A stretch of 8,263 nucleotides of DNA, taken from Gammaproteobacteria bacterium. GTDB taxonomy: Bacteria; Pseudomonadota; Gammaproteobacteria; Arenicellales; Arenicellaceae. A program made the translations under genes and the position numbers. Where the stretch lies: assembly GCA_030426005.1 (NCBI GenBank), contig JAUHZM010000131.1, forward strand, positions 1 through 8,263, written 5' to 3'. The notes under the pieces are model-generated. The model saw only the letters and a program-made list of their open reading frames with translations, did not search any database and was not told the DNA's origin. Positions 5,943 through 8,263 of this stretch are shown here, in pieces (positions within the stretch are counted from its first letter, which is position 1; the number at the start of each line of letters is the position of its first letter).

Positions 5943-7034
5943 ATGGGATTTAAATGTGGCATCGTCGGGCTGCCAAATGTAGGTAAGTCGACGCTTTTTA
6001 ATGCATTAACTAATTCTGGTATTCAGGCTGAAAATTACCCGTTCTGTACCATTGAGCCAAACGTCGGCATTGTCGAAGTGCCAGACCCGCGTCTGCAGCG
6101 ACTGACTGAATTGGCGAAGCCAAGCAAAACTATCCCGGCAACCATGGAGTTTGTGGACATTGCTGGCTTAGTGGAAGGCGCATCAAAAGGTGAAGGCCTA
6201 GGCAATCAATTCCTGGCTAATATTCGGGAAGTAGACGCTATTGCGCACGTTGTTCGCTGCTTTAACGATGAGAACGTGGTTCACGTCGCGGGCAAAGTGG
6301 ACCCTGCGTCTGACATCGAAGTGATTCACACCGAACTCGCGTTAGCAGATATGGACACGGTGGCCAAGGGTATTGAGCGTGCCGCTAAGCGTGCTAAATC
6401 GGGCGACAAAGACCAAATCAAGTTAAAGGCAGTGCTTGAAAAAGTCCATGCACACTTAGATACCGGTGAGCCGGTGCGTTCGCTGGACCTTGATAAAGAC
6501 GACCGTCAGCTCATCAAACACCTTTGTTTGATGACGGCTAAGCCGACCATGTATATCGCCAATGTGGACGAGGCTGGGTTCGAAAATAATCCTCACCTAG
6601 ATACCGTGCAAGCGATAGCGACCAAAGAAAACGCCAATGTGGTCGTTATCTGCGCGTCGTTGGAGTCGGAGATAGCCGAGTTGGATGACGATGAAAAAGT
6701 TGAGTTCTTGTCCGAGATCGGCCAGGAAGAGCCTGGCTTGAATCGCGTTATTCGTGCCGGGTATGAACTCCTTGGTTTACAAACCTACTTCACTGCAGGT
6801 AAAACTGAAGTGCGAGCCTGGACGATCCGTATTGGTGACACTGCTCCGCAAGCTGCCGGCGTGATCCATACGGATTTTCAGCGTGGTTTTATTCGCGCGG
6901 AAACCATTAGTTTTGCTGACTACGATCAGTATGGTGGCGAACAAGGCGCCAAAGAAGCCGGGCGTTTTCGTTTGGAAGGCAAAGACTATGTGATGCATGA
7001 CGGTGATGTTGTGCATTTTCGATTTAACGTGTAA
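5943..7034 (+). CDS. ychF: Ribosome-binding ATPase YchF (Obg-like, OLA1 family)
   Basis: YchF is a TRAFAC-class P-loop NTPase that prefers ATP over GTP, binds ribosomes and is linked to stress and redox responses. The 363-residue length is typical of the family. The N-terminal G domain shows the P-loop GLPNVGKST (9-17), ENYPFCTIEPN (30-40) and the G3 motif DIAGL (72-76). In place of the usual NKxD it has NVDE (207-210), the YchF change that explains ATP use. Residues about 140-175 form the helical insertion, and the C terminus from about 278 (LGLQTYFTAG) to 363 is the TGS domain. The ATG at 5943 lies 20 bases after the pth stop, with TGGA about seven bases upstream, so co-transcription with pth is likely. 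Confidence 0.97.
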   Translation: MGFKCGIVGLPNVGKSTLFNALTNSGIQAENYPFCTIEPNVGIVEVPDPRLQRLTELAKPSKTIPATMEFVDIAGLVEGASKGEGLGNQFLANIREVDAIAHVVRCFNDENVVHVAGKVDPASDIEVIHTELALADMDTVAKGIERAAKRAKSGDKDQIKLKAVLEKVHAHLDTGEPVRSLDLDKDDRQLIKHLCLMTAKPTMYIANVDEAGFENNPHLDTVQAIATKENANVVVICASLESEIAELDDDEKVEFLSEIGQEEPGLNRVIRAGYELLGLQTYFTAGKTEVRAWTIRIGDTAPQAAGVIHTDFQRGFIRAETISFADYDQYGGEQGAKEAGRFRLEGKDYVMHDGDVVHFRFNV

Positions 7035-7041
7035 TTATCTC

Positions 7042-7070
7042 GGTCCCGCACGACTTGACGCAGCGGGACC
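7042..7070 (+). other. Perfect hairpin after ychF
   Basis: GGTCCCGC (7042-7049) is perfectly complementary to GCGGGACC (7063-7070), with a 13-base loop. It starts eight bases after the ychF stop. No T-run follows, so it is not a standard intrinsic terminator. It may protect the 3' end of the ychF message or separate ychF from the next gene, whose Shine-Dalgarno begins 13 bases later. Confidence 0.55.
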
Positions 7071-7092
7071 TCAATACAATCTGGAGAAAAGG

Positions 7093-7500
7093 ATGTCATC
7101 CACCTATCTGGTAATTCACATACCCGATTGTGACACGGCTGTGGCGCAATCGTTGGTTTCGAATACTGAGCGTGCTATGCAGCATCGAACTGCGTCTGTC
7201 CCTGAGTTGGTATTCGACTTAGACGAACAGACCTTGGTAGGTCGACACGGGACCTTGAGTCTTGACGGCGCGCCACGCTTTGAAGCGCCTGCCCTAACCC
7301 TGTTTTTTGAAGCTGCTCCGAGTGTGAGTTTTATTTGGTTAGAGCGGATTATGGTGAGTTTGCGTGGTATAACTGCGGCACCATTTTATATTCATACCTT
7401 TAACACGCAGGACAGCTCAGCGCTGTTTTTTTTTCCGTTTCGTAGAGCCAAGCAAAGCGGAAATGCTGTCGAGTTACTCACCCGTGTTTACTCAGCTTAG
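7093..7500 (+). CDS. Hypothetical protein, 135 residues
   Basis: I do not recognise this protein. I chose ATG 7093 because GGAG (7083-7086) lies six bases upstream. The frame also opens earlier, but only inside ychF. The product has no evident signal peptide or membrane span. It looks like a small soluble protein with alternating hydrophobic stretches (TYLVIHIPD at 4-12, LTLFFEA at 68-74, SFIWLERIMVSL at 79-90). Three phenylalanines (112-114) are encoded by a run of nine T. The last 38 bases overlap the next ORF, one frame ahead. Losing one base in the T-run would merge the two into a single 210-residue protein, so this may be half of one gene. The good ribosome-binding site supports translation. 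Function is unknown. Confidence 0.7.
   Translation: MSSTYLVIHIPDCDTAVAQSLVSNTERAMQHRTASVPELVFDLDEQTLVGRHGTLSLDGAPRFEAPALTLFFEAAPSVSFIWLERIMVSLRGITAAPFYIHTFNTQDSSALFFFPFRRAKQSGNAVELLTRVYSA
7413..7434 (+). other. Nine-T run after a short stem, inside the hypothetical ORF
   Basis: CAGC (7413-7416) and GCTG (7422-7425) form a 4-bp stem, extendable by an A-T and a G-T pair into the T-run. Nine consecutive T follow at 7426-7434 and encode Phe112-Phe114. Homopolymers of this length favour polymerase slippage and sequencing errors. The stem plus T-run is also weakly terminator-like. Confidence 0.5.
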
Positions 7501-7726
7501 TGAGCTGGCCGAGAACTCAATTGAGCAAGACACTACCTTACTTCGCTACATCGAGTTGAACCAAGAACAACAGCTCGAGCATGAGTTGGCATTGGATTTA
7601 GACGAGGTCAAAATAGCCATGATGCGGCAAAAAGGCTGGTATCGCGCGGTGGTTTGGTTTGGCCGAATTGCGTTATTTGGCGGTATTGGGTTCGCCGTAG
7701 TTAAGTGTAGCCAAGCTGTTTTTTAA
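7463..7726 (+). CDS. Hypothetical small protein with possible C-terminal membrane segment
   Basis: I do not recognise this 87-residue product. Residues 1-55 are polar and acidic, probably helical (EQDTTLLRYIELNQEQQLEH at 21-40). Residues 62-80 are hydrophobic (VVWFGRIALFGGIGFAVV) with one Arg at 68, then a short tail KCSQAVF. That layout would suit a tail-anchored inner-membrane protein, but Arg68 weakens the call. The ATG at 7463 overlaps the upstream ORF by 38 bases, and its only purine run (CGGAA) is too close for a good ribosome-binding site. Translation is therefore likely coupled, or the ORF may be the 3' half of the upstream gene after a frameshift. A GTG at 7484 is another possible start. 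It faces nrdB with a 50-base gap. Confidence 0.6.
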   Translation: MLSSYSPVFTQLSELAENSIEQDTTLLRYIELNQEQQLEHELALDLDEVKIAMMRQKGWYRAVVWFGRIALFGGIGFAVVKCSQAVF

Positions 7727-7766
7727 CAGCCTCATACCGGCGGTCAGTCATGCGGCTGACCGCTGG
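7715..7766. terminator. Two adjacent hairpins between convergent genes
   Basis: GCTGTT (7715-7720) and AACAGC (7725-7730) form a 6-bp stem with loop TTTT over the small ORF's stop codon. Next, GCGGTCAG (7740-7747) and CTGACCGC (7756-7763) form a perfect 8-bp stem. Two G-T pairs and two C-G pairs extend it to 12 pairs (7737-7748 with 7755-7766). Neither has a proper downstream T-run on either strand. Placement between convergent genes suggests a shared transcript end, inferred from position. Confidence 0.45.
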
Positions 7767-7776
7767 TGTGATTTAC

Positions 7777-8263
7777 CTAATCCCAGTTAAGTGCCGCACC
7801 GGTCTGGTACTCAATAACACGGGTCTCAAAGAAGTTCTTCTCTTTACGCAGGTTGGATTGTTCGTCCAACCAAGTTAAGCGGTTCTCAGCACCGGGAAAC
7901 GGCTCAGTAATCTTGAGCTGTCGTGCGCGGCGATTCGCAATAAAGCGAAACTGTTCCATATGGTCTTCTTTGTTGTAGCCCACAATCGGATCAGCGAGTA
8001 AGAGGCCGGCGTAGATTTCCTCAGCGGCTTCGCATTCATCCCACATTCGGCGTAAACGAGTCTCATCCAAAGTCAGGTTCTCTTCTTTAACAATCTCTCG
8101 CACCACGCGTATGCCAAAGCCGCTATGCAGGATTTCATCACGCATAATGTACTGCAATTGCTCCGCGGTACCATTCATTAGGCCGCGACGCTGCAATGCG
8201 AAGATGGGGCTGAAACCGTTGTAGAACCAACAACCCTCGAACACGCCTGCGAAAAACAAGTAA
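7777..8263 (-). CDS. nrdB: Class Ia ribonucleotide reductase small subunit, C-terminal part
   Basis: NrdB (R2) carries the diiron-tyrosyl radical used by NrdA to reduce ribonucleoside diphosphates to deoxyribonucleotides. Only the last 161 or so residues are visible; the frame is open to the right edge, so the N-terminal half, with the radical Tyr and the first iron ligands, is outside. Counting from the first visible residue, E9 (in VFEGCW), E43 and H46 (in RDEILH) match E. coli ligands E204, E238 and H241 with the same 34-residue spacing. The C-terminal tail NFFETRVIEYQTGAALNWD is the NrdA-binding peptide, with Tyr152 as the likely interface tyrosine of the radical pathway. A TTG at 8259 can be read as a start but is internal. 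The gene converges on the two hypothetical ORFs. Confidence 0.95.
   Translation of the reverse strand, partial: YLFFAGVFEGCWFYNGFSPIFALQRRGLMNGTAEQLQYIMRDEILHSGFGIRVVREIVKEENLTLDETRLRRMWDECEAAEEIYAGLLLADPIVGYNKEDHMEQFRFIANRRARQLKITEPFPGAENRLTWLDEQSNLRKEKNFFETRVIEYQTGAALNWD

Noticed and set aside
6564..6575. NVDE instead of NKxD in YchF as a degenerate GTPase motif
   Set aside because: This is the known family feature that goes with ATP preference, not a defect.
7055..7080. TTGACG and TACAAT as a promoter for the hypothetical ORF at 7093
   Set aside because: Both boxes look good alone, but the spacer is only 14 bases and the -35 lies inside the 7042-7070 hairpin. The predicted start would also fall on the Shine-Dalgarno.
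8257..8259. TTG as the start of a short nrdB-like gene
   Set aside because: The frame continues to the window edge with TAC before it, and the protein lacks the N-terminal half of R2, so the window edge cuts the gene.

Overview
The window is a chromosomal housekeeping block from a gammaproteobacterium of intermediate GC content. The plus-strand order is TPR protein, lolB, ispE, tRNA-Gln(TTG), prs, rplY, pth, ychF. This is the order I recall from Pseudomonas and relatives. A lolB gene and a long CTC-type bL25 also fit the Gammaproteobacteria. I cannot name the genus. I see no insertion sequence, phage gene, CRISPR array, toxin-antitoxin pair or other sign of recent transfer.

Layout. Bases 2-3196 hold three tightly packed genes: a TPR-repeat protein cut by the left edge, the outer-membrane lipoprotein receptor LolB one base later, and the isoprenoid kinase IspE, which overlaps lolB by four bases (ATGA). 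Bases 3197-3596 hold no protein gene. They contain one tRNA-Gln, a small hairpin and probable promoters for the tRNA and for prs. Bases 3597-7034 hold prs (PRPP synthase), rplY (ribosomal protein bL25), pth (peptidyl-tRNA hydrolase) and ychF (ribosome-associated ATPase). Bases 7093-7726 hold two small overlapping ORFs that I do not recognise. The second ends in a possible membrane segment. On the minus strand, converging on them, is the 3' part of nrdB (class Ia ribonucleotide reductase small subunit), cut by the right edge.

Functional themes. lolB and perhaps the TPR protein belong to the cell envelope. ispE and prs make central precursors (isoprenoids and PRPP). tRNA-Gln, rplY, pth and ychF belong to translation.

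No new gene system is evident. The most unusual signals are in RNA structure. (1) A perfect 8-bp hairpin spans the rplY stop codon and the pth start codon. (2) Sixty bases into pth, a perfect 10-bp stem followed by TTTTTGTTTTT has the form of an intrinsic terminator and lies over the catalytic RHNAGF codons. Together they suggest that pth expression may depend on translation arriving from rplY. (3) A weaker terminator-like hairpin ends just before the rplY ribosome-binding site. (4) A nine-T run in the first unknown ORF sits where a one-base loss would fuse it to the second. It could be a slippage site or a homopolymer sequencing error.
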